Positions 1 to 12,602 of a DNA stretch of 64,000 bases are shown in pieces. Every line of letters starts with the position of its first letter. Positions within the stretch are counted from its first letter, which is position 1. The notes under the pieces are model-generated. The model had not been told where the DNA came from. It was given only the letters and a program-made list of their open reading frames with translations, and made no database searches. The translations under genes and the position numbers were made by a program. The DNA is from Oehlia diaphana (lineage: Eukaryota > Glomeromycota > Glomeromycetes > Glomerales > Glomeraceae), in assembly GCA_003833135.1 (NCBI GenBank), contig QZLH01000270.1, positions 25,867 through 89,866 on the forward strand, given 5' to 3'.

Positions 1-103
1 AATTGAAGCATGCATTAAAAACAATGGATGGCCAACTAAATATTAATTATTATTAATAAAATATGATCTTTATTGGTTGAACGGATACTTTTGGAAGGGT
101 AGT
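1..103 (+). pseudogene. Possible upstream exon of the 3CxxC gene, with a stop
   Basis: In the frame that would splice in phase 0 (donor GT at 104) the sequence reads 'IEACIKNNGWPTKY' and then TAA (44-46), then stays open to 103. The start resembles the lead-in of the last module ('AIEIICHLGWNNHYRVYG'). It could be a decayed extra module or simply non-coding. Confidence 0.3.
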
Positions 104-170
104 GTATATAAGAAAATTTTTTGGATTTTCAAAATTAAACAAAAATTTTTAATTTTTCATCTACTTTTAG

Positions 171-1432
171 ATTGACGAAACCTTACAACGCTTAAGGAAG
201 CTAAATCAGGACGATAAAAAGAAATACAGGGTGTACGGCATTTGGTCATGTCAATCACGTCAATGTTCGAATGAATGGGAAAGTGTGTATACCCAGAAAT
301 CATTCAAGGTGTATTTAGATAAAACAGAGTTTCATTCTTTCAAGAGAAAGTGTTGGATGTGCGACTCCAAGTGTCAGTTTTCAAGTATTCAATTGTACGA
401 GCAACAGCAAATGACAAAAGAATCAAATGTATATAATATTTATTACAGGATATTTTGCATTTTCGAAATTTCTTTCAATTAACATCTATTTCATAGGTTA
501 TTCAAATCGTCCGTCAACTATTAAACTCAACTGTTTACAGTAAATATTTGGTATATGGCCATTGGATATGTCGAAACTGGAAATGCAGACACAAATCTCA
601 ATGCCGAAGTGGATCGGAATGTCAATACAAATGGCAATATCAAAATAAATGGAAATGTCCACACAAACGCCGATGTCATAAAATAGAAAAATGTAGGGAA
701 AAGATGTGTAACTGTCGATGCAGATATTATCTTTCTAATCACGAACGACACTGTCAAAATAAATGGACAAAACTAAATGAATGGAAGTGTAATCATAAAT
801 CAAAATGCCAGAACGAATGGGAATGTCAACGGGAATGTAAATGTCAAAATGAATGGCTAAAAAAATATACTCTTGAAGAACTCGAAATGTATCAATCAAG
901 TGAAAAAAATTTCAACCAGCTCTGTAAGGGATGTAATCAAAGGAGTCAAGTCTCAAGTTTCCGTTTATATAAACAGCAGCCAAAAAATAAAAATGTAGGT
1001 TGCATTCCTGTTATACCAGTGTTATACCCGTATGAGATCGTATAATCCCATAATTTATCGAAATAACTAAATTTCTCATATTATACTTAGGAAATCCCTG
1101 CCATCGAGATTATCTGCCATTTAGGATGGAACAATCATTACAGAGTGTATGGCGATTGGAATTGTTGTGGATGTGATGTATCTTGGCCAAGCGCTTTTAC
1201 TTGGATATCACTCCAAAAGTTCATGGATGAAATTCCAGGGGAGAGTCTAAACCGGGGTGATTTTTACATGCAAAAGTGCAAAAAATGCGAGAATCCGGAG
1301 AACAAAATATTGGAATACGCACCTTTAAAAAAAGCGGAAGGCAGAAAGCCCCACATACGGGGTGTGTGTATAAAATGTCTTTATTATGATTCTTGTCGTC
1401 AAACTGGCACCTACTTAGGCTTAACAAGTTAA
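171..1432 (+). CDS. 3CxxC-type zinc-finger protein, three exon modules (5' end unresolved)
   Basis: Exons 171-428, 497-994 and 1091-1432 join in phase 0 and end at TAA 1430-1432. Each exon holds one module that starts near 'YRVYGIW' or 'YRVYGDW' and carries spaced Cys pairs. The last module ('WNCCGC', 'YMQKCKKC', 'HIRGVCIKC') fits the 3CxxC zinc finger (zf-3CxxC / receptor-transporting-protein fold), which binds zinc and has loosely defined roles. The middle module is swollen by a low-complexity insert rich in 'CQNEWECQ'-like units (about residues 120-190 of the joined product). A possible earlier exon ending at a phase-0 donor (104) contains a TAA at 44-46, so either the gene starts elsewhere, is missing its 5' part, or is decayed. 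Family call is fairly sure; intactness is not. Confidence 0.72.
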
Positions 1433-3500
1433 AAGTTATCAACGATCTTTTACGAGAGAAGCGCTTCAGTTTCTTAGTTGTAAAAAAAGATTTTAAAGAC
1501 AAAAGAATTTCCTTCTCGTTTAAAAAATTATATTTTTAAAGTCTTAAAGAAATATCACGGGTTTATTTTATGCTATTGTACCATGTGTATCAATCACATA
1601 CGTTTTATTTATTTTTTGATCCTATTTTTATTGTATCCTGATCCATTATTTTTATCATCATTTAGTTTATTCCTTTTTCATTTTTATTACATTAAGAATT
1701 CGTTTCGGTTGAATAAAATAATACATAATTTTATTGCCAGTTTTCTTTGTTCATATATGGAAATCTATAACTCTAACTATTGCAAATTCTCAAGAATAAA
1801 AAATGTAAAATTTGATATACCCGATCCAGACCATAAAACGAAATTGGATCTGGACTGATACTAAAATCTATGATAAATTTGTAATGCTTAATATGGCCAA
1901 TCACGTCCAAGTTTTACAAAAAAGTATAGAATAACGTTCGACAATCCTAAACTGATGTGACTTTAGCTTCCAAGTACCAAAAAAATTGATATTATCCGTT
2001 AAAGTCTGAGCTCATGTAATTAGGATTTATTATCACTTAGAAAGGCTAATTATTAATAAGATCCGGTAAAGGGCTCGCTAGCGTGGCATACACAGGAGGA
2101 ATATAACAAGGTTGAAACGTTCTGGCAAGTGCCTAAAGAACCTCTTTTTAAGCATCGGCAATATGTCGTTCACAGGATCATACCAGTTTAGGTAACCTTT
2201 TGTTGCATAATGCTATAAATAATGAACATAACGGTAGCCTATGTTACGCGAATTTTTGCGCATGTGATTTCCGATATTGTATGATGATCCGATGAAATTT
2301 CGGTACATTTGTGTACACGTTGATTTCCGACGATTTACGCCGATGTGTAGTTGCTGATTTGTGTATATCAGTTAACTATATTAAAGATATTGATTATGAT
2401 AAATGTCGTTTTTATATTTATTTAATTTATTTATTTATTATTAGTTATATTATTTATTTTCTTTATTTGTATTGTTAATATGTATACAATTTTATTAGAA
2501 TTTTATTAGAAGATAATTGTGTTCAATAGTATTAATTATCTAAAATTATCATTTGTGTTCTATTAAAAAGGTGGCTTACAATACAAATTATCGCTATTGT
2601 AATATTGAGGTGAATAGACAATCTATAGATTAGATTTCGCCTTTGATCGATAGAAAAAGAGATGGCAATAAGATATAAATATGTCTCGGCCAGCTCCATT
2701 AAAGAGGGAGACTTCAGTAGTTGTTTCTGAGATATATTCCCATTACCTTTTATTACCTTATTGTAAAAACCCGAATTTTTACATATATATAATAAAATTG
2801 TTATACTTCGTCAATTTTTATGCGTTATTTCTGTCTATTCACATAAATTTGTTATATACCTGTCGCGTATTACTATTAATCATATTTATAGTTGTTTACC
2901 TTGACGATTCTTAACGAACAATACCGGAAATACCTTGGATAGGTAGTATTGAGTAAGAATTTCGTTGGTATTCGTGTAGTTATACGATATAAGTCATCCA
3001 CCATTCGTCCCTTCATTACCGTCATTATTCGGTAACACCTACTACCCTTTTTCATTGTTAGAATGAGTTAAATTTAAGTTTGCTTCGTCCTAGAAAGGAT
3101 ATTTTACTCGTGAAAAAATTATCACCGTATCTGTACTTGTTATTATGTTGTTTTGATTTTTTATAACAATTCAAAAGCATCAATTTAATTATTATTGAGT
3201 ATTTAAAGCAATCTTTCTATATATCATGTTTTCCAATAATAATCCATTCCCTATAAATACAGAACTTTATTAAGTAAAACTAGAAATGTGATCTGAAACT
3301 AATAAACTACTGCTATAAATTCAGGCAGCATTTAATTTTTAAATGCATTAACTAAATCTTCAGATACTGTATGAAGAATTAAAGGAATTTAATTGGATGA
3401 TTTATTATAATAATTACATATTAATACAAAAATGCGTTGGAATGCCAAATTAACTAGTTTATCAAGTATTTTGACAGGTAAGATTCGTTCCAATTTAAAC
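1433..3500. other. Intergenic, no gene recognised
   Basis: AT-rich with many short open frames and no convincing domain. Slightly GC-richer islands at about 2050-2360 (around 'GGGCTCGCTAGCGTGG' and 'GATTTCCGACGATTTACG') look like fragments of old repeats, but I cannot identify them. Confidence 0.5.
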
Positions 3501-3529
3501 AAAAAAATATAAAGAGAAACTGGACATGA

Positions 3530-4400
3530 ACTATGGCAATTATTAAAAGCTGTACAAAACCTCAAGCCTCTGATTTCAAGCCTAAGTCAGAATCTGTATT
3601 AGAGCATTTCACATACTTAAAATTCTGAAATAGTTTTAAGGAAATCAATAATTATAATTATGCATTATCACAACAATGGAATTCATCATGCCCTATTCGC
3701 TATAGAAAACATGGTAATTTTGGGTTACATGGTGAATGGTATGGAACAAAATATTGTCTTACCTGCAATAATTCAAATTCACGATCGTAGTATAACTTCT
3801 TCACTTGGAATCGATCACCTAAATGCGCAGTTGATAATTTATATCAGAAAAATCCTTGCCAAAAGAATAGGAGCCGTGTATCTTGAAAATCTTGGGAACG
3901 ATATTATCAAAAAATAAAGAAATTCCAGCACTAGATCATTATTCAAAATGCAATAATGTAATTTTCAAGGCAATCACAATTCAGCTTTAGATAGACTATG
4001 CATTGACAAAAAGCTACTTCTTACTATACCGACTGTGGTATCAGTCTCTCTTTATGCAAGATTCATCATCGTGAAATGCTTCATCAATCATACATGGTGA
4101 TGTAATAGTAGCTGATTATGAGAAGAAATTAATTCAACAATCAGTTCAGCACTGTTTAAAATGTGCCAAATGCTTTAAAGACCTTTCTTCAGGTCCTCCT
4201 CCTCTACCTCTTATAGGCATTCCTTAAATCTTTTCTCAAGGTCCTACTAAACTACTCGTGTATTTAACCTGCAAGCATGTTGTGCATTACAAATGCATTG
4301 ACGATTTGAAAAATTCAGGTCTGAATGATATACAGAAAAAAAATATTAAAGAATCAATTATCTGCACTTACCAAAAAATTCTCTAGTAAGAAAGCAAAAA
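3530..4400 (+). pseudogene. Decayed copy of a repeated family with a Cys/His cluster
   Basis: One frame can be followed through several stops. It reads 'CTKPQASDFKPKSESVLEHF' from about 3549, then 'YRKHGNFGLHGEWYGTKYCL' around 3700, later 'HCLKCAKCFKDLSSG' near 4160 and 'LTCKHVVHYKCI' near 4270. The last two look like halves of a RING-like Cys/His cluster. Several stops sit where Trp or Gln is plausible (TGA/TAA/TAG). It resembles a multicopy family I recall from Rhizophagus; its biochemical role is unknown to me. No start or end can be set. Confidence 0.5.
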
Positions 4401-4699
4401 AAACTGGCAAGAAGATATCAGGTATGCTAAAAAACTTATTGAAGATTTGTTTACCAGGATTCAAAAGTTGTGGAAGATGATGATGGCAATTTTTTGAATT
4501 ATGTAATGCAATTGTTAAGATGGAAGAATATGCTGAAATTGCAATTAATTATAATTTTAAAAAAGTACTCAATTTGATTATTATAGATAGGGATGGTAAA
4601 GTTCTAAGTTCTGGACCTAAAGCAAGAACTGGTTTTAGAACCTGGTCTGCAGATCTTTAAGTTCAAATTTTGGACCAAAAGTAAACCAGATCCTAAAAA

Positions 4700-6380
4700 G
4701 TCCTAGCCAATAAAGTAGTAATATATATTATATAGGTTATAAAAGATCTATATAAAATTACATTATTTTTGAATAATATATATATAGTTTGCTGTAAATT
4801 TGATTTTAAGTAATAATAAATTATAAAAAAATGCACTGCAATTTTGCAATACAATTTTTTATATTATTAAAATAATTGTCAATTGAAGCAGAAGAGTACA
4901 TTTTTCTCCATAACTTCTTCTAATTCACAAATTCAGTTTGAATTATTATGTAGAAATTAAATATTTTTGTATAGAAATAAATCACATCAAATGAAAATGT
5001 AATTAGTTCAATGGCTAAAAACTTCTCTTCTATGAGAGAAACTGAAAATAATGTTATTGAAGCAATATTTTTTTTGATTCAATAGTATTTAATATTTGTT
5101 ATAATACATAGAAGGTAGATGAAAAAGAATCCATAATAAAGATTCTTTCAGATATTTTATGATTCAAACCTTTAACATTCTGTATCTGAAGTTTATAATA
5201 GTATATTCCTTATAAAGAAGTTAAATAGGGCTCAAAAATATATATATAAGGGTCAAATTTGAACTAAAAAAATCATGAAAATCTTTTCTTTTTAGATAAT
5301 TTTTAATAATAACAGTCAGAATTTTATTTCCTATTATAGTAACTGGCTGATATTATCATAATTCTGGTTCTAAAAAAATATATATAACTTATAGTAAAAA
5401 TTTTTTTTTATTACCTAACCCCTATATATATATTTTTAGGTTCTAGTTAAACTTTGCTTTTCTGTTTGGTTGTAATTAATATTTATTTTTGAAATGATTT
5501 TCAACTTGATCTTTATATATTCTATTTTAAATAACATTCAATTTCTTAATAATAGTTTTTTGCTAAATAAATAAGTTTTTACTTGTAATAAATTTTTTAT
5601 TTCTATATAAATGCCTTTTTAACAGATTTTTTGATGTAATAATTATTGCATTAAATATGCAAATAAGGTATAGTGAATATTTATTATACATAGTTTTTAT
5701 TATTATAGGTTTTGCAATATAAAAATTAAGATTTATTAAACTAATTGGATAATGGTATTGAATATAATATATCATATAAAATAAAAATAATATTTAATGA
5801 TATTTATTAGGTTAATTGAATAATTAAACATAGTATATTTTTCAATATCTTCTGAATTTTAATAATGTTAAGAATCATTAAAATAAGTTTAGTACTTTTC
5901 ATAAACTATTTTAAAACAAGCAAATTTTTGGCAAGCTTTTACATGTCTTTACCAAATTCTATTAGCTAAAGTTTATAGTAATTAATTAATTAATCAATAA
6001 GACTTGATAAGATTTGCAAAGTTTAAACTTTTTTAAGCAAGGTTTAAATGACTTAAAATAGCTTATAGAAAGTATTAAATATATTTAAAATAATTTTATG
6101 CAAAGTAATATATTTTAGATTTAATATATTTAAAATTTTTATTGATAAAATGACAATATATTTTCTATATAATTGTTTTAATCTTGATTTTTATTTTTTG
6201 ATAGATTCTAAAACAGAAATCAGAATATGATTATAAATAAAATAATAAAAAAATAATTAATTATTTACTATCTTAAATTTTCTTTTGAACTTTAATGTAA
6301 CTTATTGATTTTTTTTTTTCTTTTAATAAGAAAAATTATATTAATTTTAGTTGATTAATATTATTTCTTACATATAAAGA
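4700..6380. other. AT-rich spacer, nothing recognised
   Basis: Very AT-rich; only random short open frames and poly-A/T runs. Confidence 0.5.
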
Positions 6381-6381
6381 A

Positions 6382-6559
6382 ATACAGTTAACTCTGTTAT
6401 AATAAATCCTAGAGATCAGATCTCAACTTCACTATAGAGTTATAGTGAAAATTTTAAGAGATTTGATTGGTCAATTCATTATAGTAAAGGGAAATTTATT
6501 ATAATTATCTGAAAACTTTACTATATCAAAAATTCGCTATATCAAGGTTTAACTGTATA
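6382..6559 (+). repeat. Fold-back element, Tc1/mariner-like ends (copy 1)
   Basis: Begins TACAGTTAACTCTGTTATAA and ends in ...AAGGTTTAACTGTATA, so its ends are short inverted repeats (TACAGTTAA). It is flanked by TA-like bases. About 178 bp and non-coding. A related copy lies in inverse orientation at 7227-7406. Confidence 0.7.
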
Positions 6560-7226
6560 ATTTATTGTTAAAAAAAAATTATGCATTTATATTTTTAACT
6601 TGCTACTAATGTCAAAAGATCTACTATTGATCTCAATCATTGAATTATTTGCTATAATTTAGTAAATATAAATTAACAATACAGTAAATTAATTCACTTA
6701 CTGGTTTAATTTTTTTTTTTCAACTTTAAACAAGTTTATAATCTAAATAAATTTTGGTGTCAATAAAATTATTATTTACTTTTAAAAATTATTTATTTGA
6801 TTTGCATTTTATAATATTAATCCAAAATTTAAATATAAGAAATTTCTAAAGATATTATTTTATATTTTAATACTGCTTCGTAAATTATTTCAAAAATTTG
6901 GTTAACATATAACTTAAGGTTCTTATATTAATGTTATCAAAATATATATTTATATTTTTTAACAAAAAGCAAAAAAAATAAACTTGTCTATCTGTACTAT
7001 TTAAGTAAATTTCTTGTTTATTTATATTTTAGGTTTTTTATAACATTAAAATAACTTTAAGGTCAATATAATATATGATTCAATTTTTTATTTAAATATT
7101 GCATTTTTTCAAAAAAGTTAAAATATTCTAATTTTTAGGCTTATGATTAAAAAACTTATATATCTTATTAATAGATATTACTGATAAAATGAAATACAAA
7201 AAGAAATGTTAATATTACAATATTTT

Positions 7227-7406
7227 ATACAGTCAAATCTTAATTTAGCAAACTCTTGATATAGTGAATTTTTCAGACAACTATAATAAATTTTCCCTTA
7301 CTATAATGAATTATCCAATCAAATCTCTTAAAATCTTCACTATAGTTCTATAGTGAAGTTGAAGTCTGGAACTTAGTAAGGTTCATTATAATAAGAGTTG
7401 ACTGTA
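7227..7406 (-). repeat. Fold-back element, inverse copy of the one at 6382
   Basis: Starts ATACAGTCAAATCTTAATTT and ends AATAAGAGTTGACTGTAAT. Read on the reverse strand it aligns along its whole length with 6382-6559, including the shared core around 'TTCACTATAG'. The pair brackets about 670 bp of AT-rich DNA. Confidence 0.7.
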
Positions 7407-7665
7407 ATTTATTATATAATTTTTTTTTATTTAAAAATTATCTAAAAAATAATAATAATAATTTTAAAACTAATTCAATTTTTATTTAGCTCTTAAACTA
7501 TTTTTACAAGCTTGCTTTTTTAAAAACTAATAAACATATAATTTTATATTTTTTAAAAGAAAATTTCAAAGTTTATATGAGATGTTTGAACACAGGTCAT
7601 GTGAAAATAATAACATCAATATCCCAATATCACATCCTTTTATTTTTTTTAATATAATATATATA

Positions 7666-7850
7666 TTTACAAGTTTACTTAAGGTATTAAAGGGGTTTTA
7701 AATGCCATTTTTAACTTACTATATATGAAAAACTGTCTTTGCTGATCATTTCCTAAATTTTTTTAAAAGCGATTGGCAAAATCAATTATTCATAGATAAA
7801 GTCAAAACTGACATTTAAAAGCACCTTTGATGTTTTAAGTAAACTTGTAG
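7666..7850. repeat. Small fold-back element
   Basis: The left arm 'ACAAGTTTACTTAAGGTATT' (from 7669) has its imperfect inverse at 7810-7848 ('GATGTTTTAAGTAAACTTGT'), giving arms of about 38 bp around a loop of about 100 bp. Non-coding. Confidence 0.6.
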
Positions 7851-8027
7851 AGTAGGCAAAAATCCATTTATCTACTAATTTTGAATTTTATACTATTAGT
7901 CAAAATGGCAATAATCACATGACTTGAGTTCAAATATCTCATGTACAAATAGAAATAAATTGCCTTTTTAAAAATATTTTTTTTAAAAAAAAAATAAGTT
8001 CCTGTTTTTACAAAAAATCTTTTTTTT

Positions 8028-8470
8028 TTTTTATTCATATTATCATTTATATTTAATTGTTTAAAAAATATACTGTTTTTTAAAAATTCAGAATGAAAAT
8101 ACATTAAAAAAGATAATACACTAATATTAACTTTTTAAAATAGATATTGCTAAATCTCACTACAGGTGATTTTCACTATACCAGCATTAGCAAATATTAA
8201 TGGATGACATTTTTAATTCTGCTCAAATCTCTTTCCTAATTCTGGTAAAGTGACAATACCAGTAGTGATATTTAGCACTATTAAATGAAAAACAGAAAAA
8301 AGCTTTTCCATTCATAATAAATAAAATGAAAAAAGATATTAATGTTTCTTTTTTCTATTTTTTTTTTATTTCACATATATTTAATTGTTTAAAATACTTT
8401 TTTTTTTAGAAACTCAGAGTGGAAATACATTAAAAAAAATACACCAATATTTATTTTTAACTACCCAAAT
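8028..8470. repeat. Imperfect direct repeat around a fold-back element
   Basis: Two stretches, 8028-8140 and 8359-8470, share the order poly-T, 'ATATTTAATTGTTTAAAA', 'CAGARTGRAAATACATTAAA' and 'ACACYAATAT'. The element at 8143-8283 lies between them. A local duplication interrupted by insertion is the simplest reading. Confidence 0.5.
8143..8283. repeat. Fold-back MITE-like element
   Basis: 'GATATTGCTAAATCTCACTA' at the left has its inverse 'TAGTGATATTTAGCACTATT' at the right, with inverted similarity running inward about 50 bp to 'ACCAGCATTAGC' and 'CCTAATTCTGGT'. About 140 bp and non-coding. Confidence 0.65.
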
Positions 8471-8900
8471 TTCGCGATCACGTGACCGATTCATCGATCA
8501 TTCCCAAAAATGGTAAACAGATTTTAACGAAAAAAATAAAAAATAAGAATAAAACACAATATACATGCCATATATTTTTAAACTTACATGGTACGTGTAT
8601 TTTTGAACGCTCTACAAATTTACCTAGACGAGAAAAATACATTTTAAATTTAAATTTTGACTTTTTATATGATAATTCGTAAATAATTAATTTTACAAAA
8701 ATCTGTATTCAAAACTTACCTTTATTGCCTAAGTAAATTTGCAGAACAAGCAAATTTAGGTATAATGTATGAATTTTAAAATTAGAAAATGTCTGTAGTA
8801 AGTTTTATTCAAAAAAAAAATAATAATAATTTTTTTCGTTACTATTTTTGACAAAATTGGTCACGTGATCGCGAAATTTTTGTCGGTGCCGCTGGGGTAG
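8461..8900. repeat. Non-autonomous element with CACGTG-containing inverted ends
   Basis: Left end CTACCC-AAATTTCGCGATCACGTGACC (8461-8487, written in two pieces). The inverse core GGTCACGTGATCGCGAAATT is at 8859-8878, with GGGGTAG closing at 8894-8900. The right end has about 14 extra GC-rich bases (around 'GTCGGTGCCGC') that the left lacks. The inner frame at 8482-8682 is open but starts inside the repeat and has no recognisable domain. Confidence 0.6.
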
Positions 8901-9492
8901 TTTTTATTTTTTTAACTTTTTAAAATGTTGGGCTTTTGAAGTTTTATGATTTTTCTTTTTATTTTTTTAAATGCAATGTTGAGCCGGTATATACAGTAAT
9001 ATTACTCAGAAAATATTTTTAAGATTAAGCCAATTTGTGAAGTGAATAAATTTAGAAGTGAAAATATATTTAATAAATAAAATTTTCATTAACAAGCAGT
9101 TATATACTGTAATTATATTAGTATGAAAAATGAATTATTTACATTTTGTTACAGGACATTTCACTGAAAGTCATTTCGCCAAAAGGATATTTCGCTGAAA
9201 AATAAGGCCAAAATTATTATGCAATATTATAAATAATTCAAGCCAGATTATTTTTGTGCGGAGTTTTAAAAAATTTGTGCGCGCACATTGAATTTATTAT
9301 AAATAATTACATATTTTCTTAAAATAATGAAATATCGTACTATAACTTTTCTTCATTAGAAAATTCGGTTAAAATATTGTCCAAATTATAGATTATCAAT
9401 TTTTTGATGAACTAGTTAATAAAAACGAATAAAAACAATATACATTTAAACTTTTTAACTATTGTTAATTATATTTGTGATTAATCCAATAA

Positions 9493-9545
9493 TCGTCTGG
9501 TAATCATCCGGTAATCATCCGGTAATCATCCGGTAATCCGGTAAT
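9493..9545. repeat. 11-bp tandem repeat (CCGGTAATCAT)
   Basis: About four head-to-tail copies of an 11-bp unit CCGGTAATCAT, the first with a C-to-T change and the last shortened. Confidence 0.85.
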
Positions 9546-10555
9546 TTATTTCATCCAAATATACATATTATTCCAATGAATTTTTCTTTTTTGATTATAT
9601 TTATTCTAATTAGAAATTATAACATTCGAATGAGAATATAAAAACAAAACGACATTTTGAAGTAATTGGTGCAGTATCTAAAACAAGAATATCATTTATA
9701 CCTTTTGTTTCAATCATTCCATAAAAATACTCATCATATTTTCGCTGCTATCTAGTTATTCAGCCTGTTTGATTAGACGAAAATCCTCCAAATACGAATT
9801 ATGTATTTACTATTTCGCACTACATTTAACAGATGCAACAACATGTGGTGGAACAATAACAAGTGCCTAGTGATTCCCAGTTCCCACGCTAAAGAACTAA
9901 TACGTTCTTATTAAAGAAAAAAAAAATAATTTTCCTAAAAAAAAAATCTATTATAATTTGTGCATTATTTTGCAATTTTAACAAAGATTTTTCATTCAAA
10001 CTGATACATTTAAACTTTAGCTTGTGAGCATATAACGAATCATGTATTTATGCATGTGACAAACTGACTATCAAGCCTAATTTGAAGGCGATAAAGAAAT
10101 AAGGTTTATTATTTTAGTGTGTAATTTACATTAAAAAGGTTAGTAAATGATATATATAATGAATATTATTAATCTTTCATTGTAACATTGTACTGTACTA
10201 CGTAAATTTATACATTTATTATTTATCCTTTAATCGTTGACCACAAAATTTCCACCATTTATCTTTTTTTTTTTTGTTTATATAATTAGTCATGTATTAA
10301 ACTTTTTTGTTAGTTATTATCTTCCTATTACTTCATATATATATTTTGAAATATTCGACCATTTATTATTGTGATCACGAAGATTAATAATTAATTATTC
10401 TATAATACATAACATTAGGTGACATATATTATTCAATAATCAAATCAAAATGCAAATACGCCTAAATTCTAAGAATTTTTTGTGCTGATACCTATTCTTA
10501 ATAAAGTTTAGAACAATATTATGATCGCCGCTAAATTATGGTAACGATCTTCACG

Positions 10556-10585
10556 ATTAGTACGATTAGTACGATTAGTGAAATT
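10556..10585. repeat. 10-bp tandem repeat (ACGATTAGT)
   Basis: Three adjacent copies of a TACGATTAG-type unit, directly upstream of the kelch gene pair by about 340 bp. Too short to assign a role. Confidence 0.7.
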
Positions 10586-10916
10586 TACGATTCTTTGAAT
10601 GATTTGCAAATAATGATGTCAAGCTTAATCTCGTTCTCATTGTTACAATAGATATTTTTATTAGACTTTTCCATTAACAAACAATTTAAAAATCGGTTTA
10701 AGTATATGCAGTTTTTGTGTTCATGTGTACCCAAATATTTGATATCATGCCTCAGATAATCAACTGCCTTCTTTATATCATCATTTTTAGTAATCTTTTT
10801 GATTAAATTGTTTCATTTTTTTTTTTTTAAAAGAATATAAAAAAATTATAAACTATCGTTCTATCGTTAAGAAAATTCTTTATTTTTTTTAAATATTGAA
10901 AAAAAAAGTCACAATC

Positions 10917-12602
10917 ATGTCGCGAAATTCTTTAAATTATCTTTTGTTATTTATTTTATTACAATTCCTACTGGTTGAGATAAATTGTCAAGTGAAATTT
11001 CCCATATCACAACGATATTTTCATACTACCACATATATTGATAATAAGTTATATATCTTGGGTGGTCGATATACATCTGATGATACTATTAAAACTCTTG
11101 GAAGAGAATTTTTTTATCTTGATTTTTCCACCGGATTTAATACTAATTCTTTAAAATGGAATACTATCAATAATTTCGTTCCTCAACATCATGGTGCTGC
11201 AACCGTTGTAGGTGGCGCTCAAAATGATACATTATTTTTATATGGAGGAATTACAAATTACGAGAGAATGAGTATGGTTTATTCATTTAACCCGAAAAAA
11301 TCATGGATGATTCCAACCTTAGAAGGAAATGATGGAAGTGAAGTTAATAGAAAGGCATTTTTGACAGGCATTGCAGATAATGGAAAGATGTATTTATGGG
11401 GTGGAACGGAAATGGTAACGAGATATTATGTAAACGATATGCTTATTTTAGATATGATAGATCTTACTTGGAGTACTGGAAGTTTGATTAATGCACCAAT
11501 TCCAAGAAATGAATATGGAGCTACTTTATTACCTAACCATAAAATTATTTATATGGGTAAGTTCGTTGATCGAGGATCGTTTCGCGAGGATCGTTTAATA
11601 TAACTATCTTATTCATTATTCTTATTTAGGTGGTAGCAATGGTCAAAATTTGGGTATAGGATTAGATAAGGTAAATTCTTTTGTATTTTATTTTAATAAA
11701 CATGATATTTAGGTTTACATATATTTATTTGTATTTTTTAGGTTTATATGTATGATACGATAAATGATAGTTGGGCTACTCAAGTAAGTTGTTAACTGTA
11801 TATAAAATATTTTTTTTTTTTTTTTTAATATAAACTCATCAATTTTTTTTGTTATTAAATATGTAGGTAACTTCAGGAAATATACCTTCTAGGAGATTTG
11901 GTTTTTCTTCTAATCTTGGTAAGTTTTTTTTTTCTTAAAATATGTAAATTAGATTTTATTAATAATCATCTTTCATCTTAATAGCTTTAGATGGGCAAAG
12001 ATTAATAATTTTTGGAGGATATAATGTTCCTTCTAAGGAAGCAACTTACGTATTAGATTTAACCAATTTTAACTGGTATGTTCCGAATATTAATGGACCT
12101 ATTCCATCAAGTCGAGCCTATCATAGAGCAGATGTAATTAATAAATATCTGGTTGTAACATTTGGTAAATATAGTAAATAATTTTTATTATTAATGTTTT
12201 TTTTAGCGAGTTTTAATTTAATAATATAATACAATTAATTTAATAGGGTCTGGTTATAATAATTCAAAGGAAGATGATGTTTTATTACTTGATATAAGTA
12301 ATAATGACCAATATGTTTGGACAGGCTATTATGCTATTTCTGATTCAGCTCCATCGCCAATTGATAGTAAAAAACCTCGTAATTACAAATTAATCGGTAT
12401 AATTGGCGTATCTGTAGTCGGTAGTATGGTATTAATTGCAGGAACTTACTACTTACACAGATGGAATAGAAATAGACGAACGAAAATTGCAGTACATCCT
12501 CCTAGCGGTAAACTTGATAATCAAACAGGACAAAAAGTAGTTTTAACAATGGTTAACGATAATGGCAATAATGATCAAACATCAAAACAAACCAAACAAT
12601 AA
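10917..12602 (+). CDS. Kelch-repeat single-pass membrane protein (copy 1)
   Basis: Six exons join in frame (10917-11556, 11630-11670, 11742-11783, 11867-11918, 11985-12164, 12247-12602), giving 436 aa. The ATG at 10917 is chosen because it opens a signal peptide (about residues 1-24, 'LLLFILLQFLLVEINCQ'). Kelch blades follow, each with a Gly-Gly turn: 'LYILGGR', 'LFLYGG', 'MYLWGG', 'IIYMGG', 'LIIFGG'. After the propeller comes one membrane helix ('IIGVSVVGSMVLIAG') and a polar cytoplasmic tail with 'LDNQTGQK'. The product is probably a cell-surface protein with an outside beta-propeller that binds an unknown partner. Its neighbour 0.6 kb downstream is a paralogue with the same exon phases. 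The family is abundant in Glomeromycotina (from memory). Confidence 0.88.

Larger units (their letters stand above)
8901..10916. other. Intergenic with short tandem repeats
   Basis: No gene recognised. About 9154-9205 repeats a 'GGAYATTTCGCYGAAA'-like motif about three times, typical of a transposon end. Tandem repeats occur at 9493-9545 and 10556-10585 (separate entries). Confidence 0.5.

Noticed and set aside
527..757. 76-aa reverse frame
   Set aside because: Shadow of the Cys-rich middle exon of the 3CxxC gene.
9493..9545. Possible CRISPR-like short repeat
   Set aside because: Units are directly adjacent without unique spacers; it is a simple tandem repeat.
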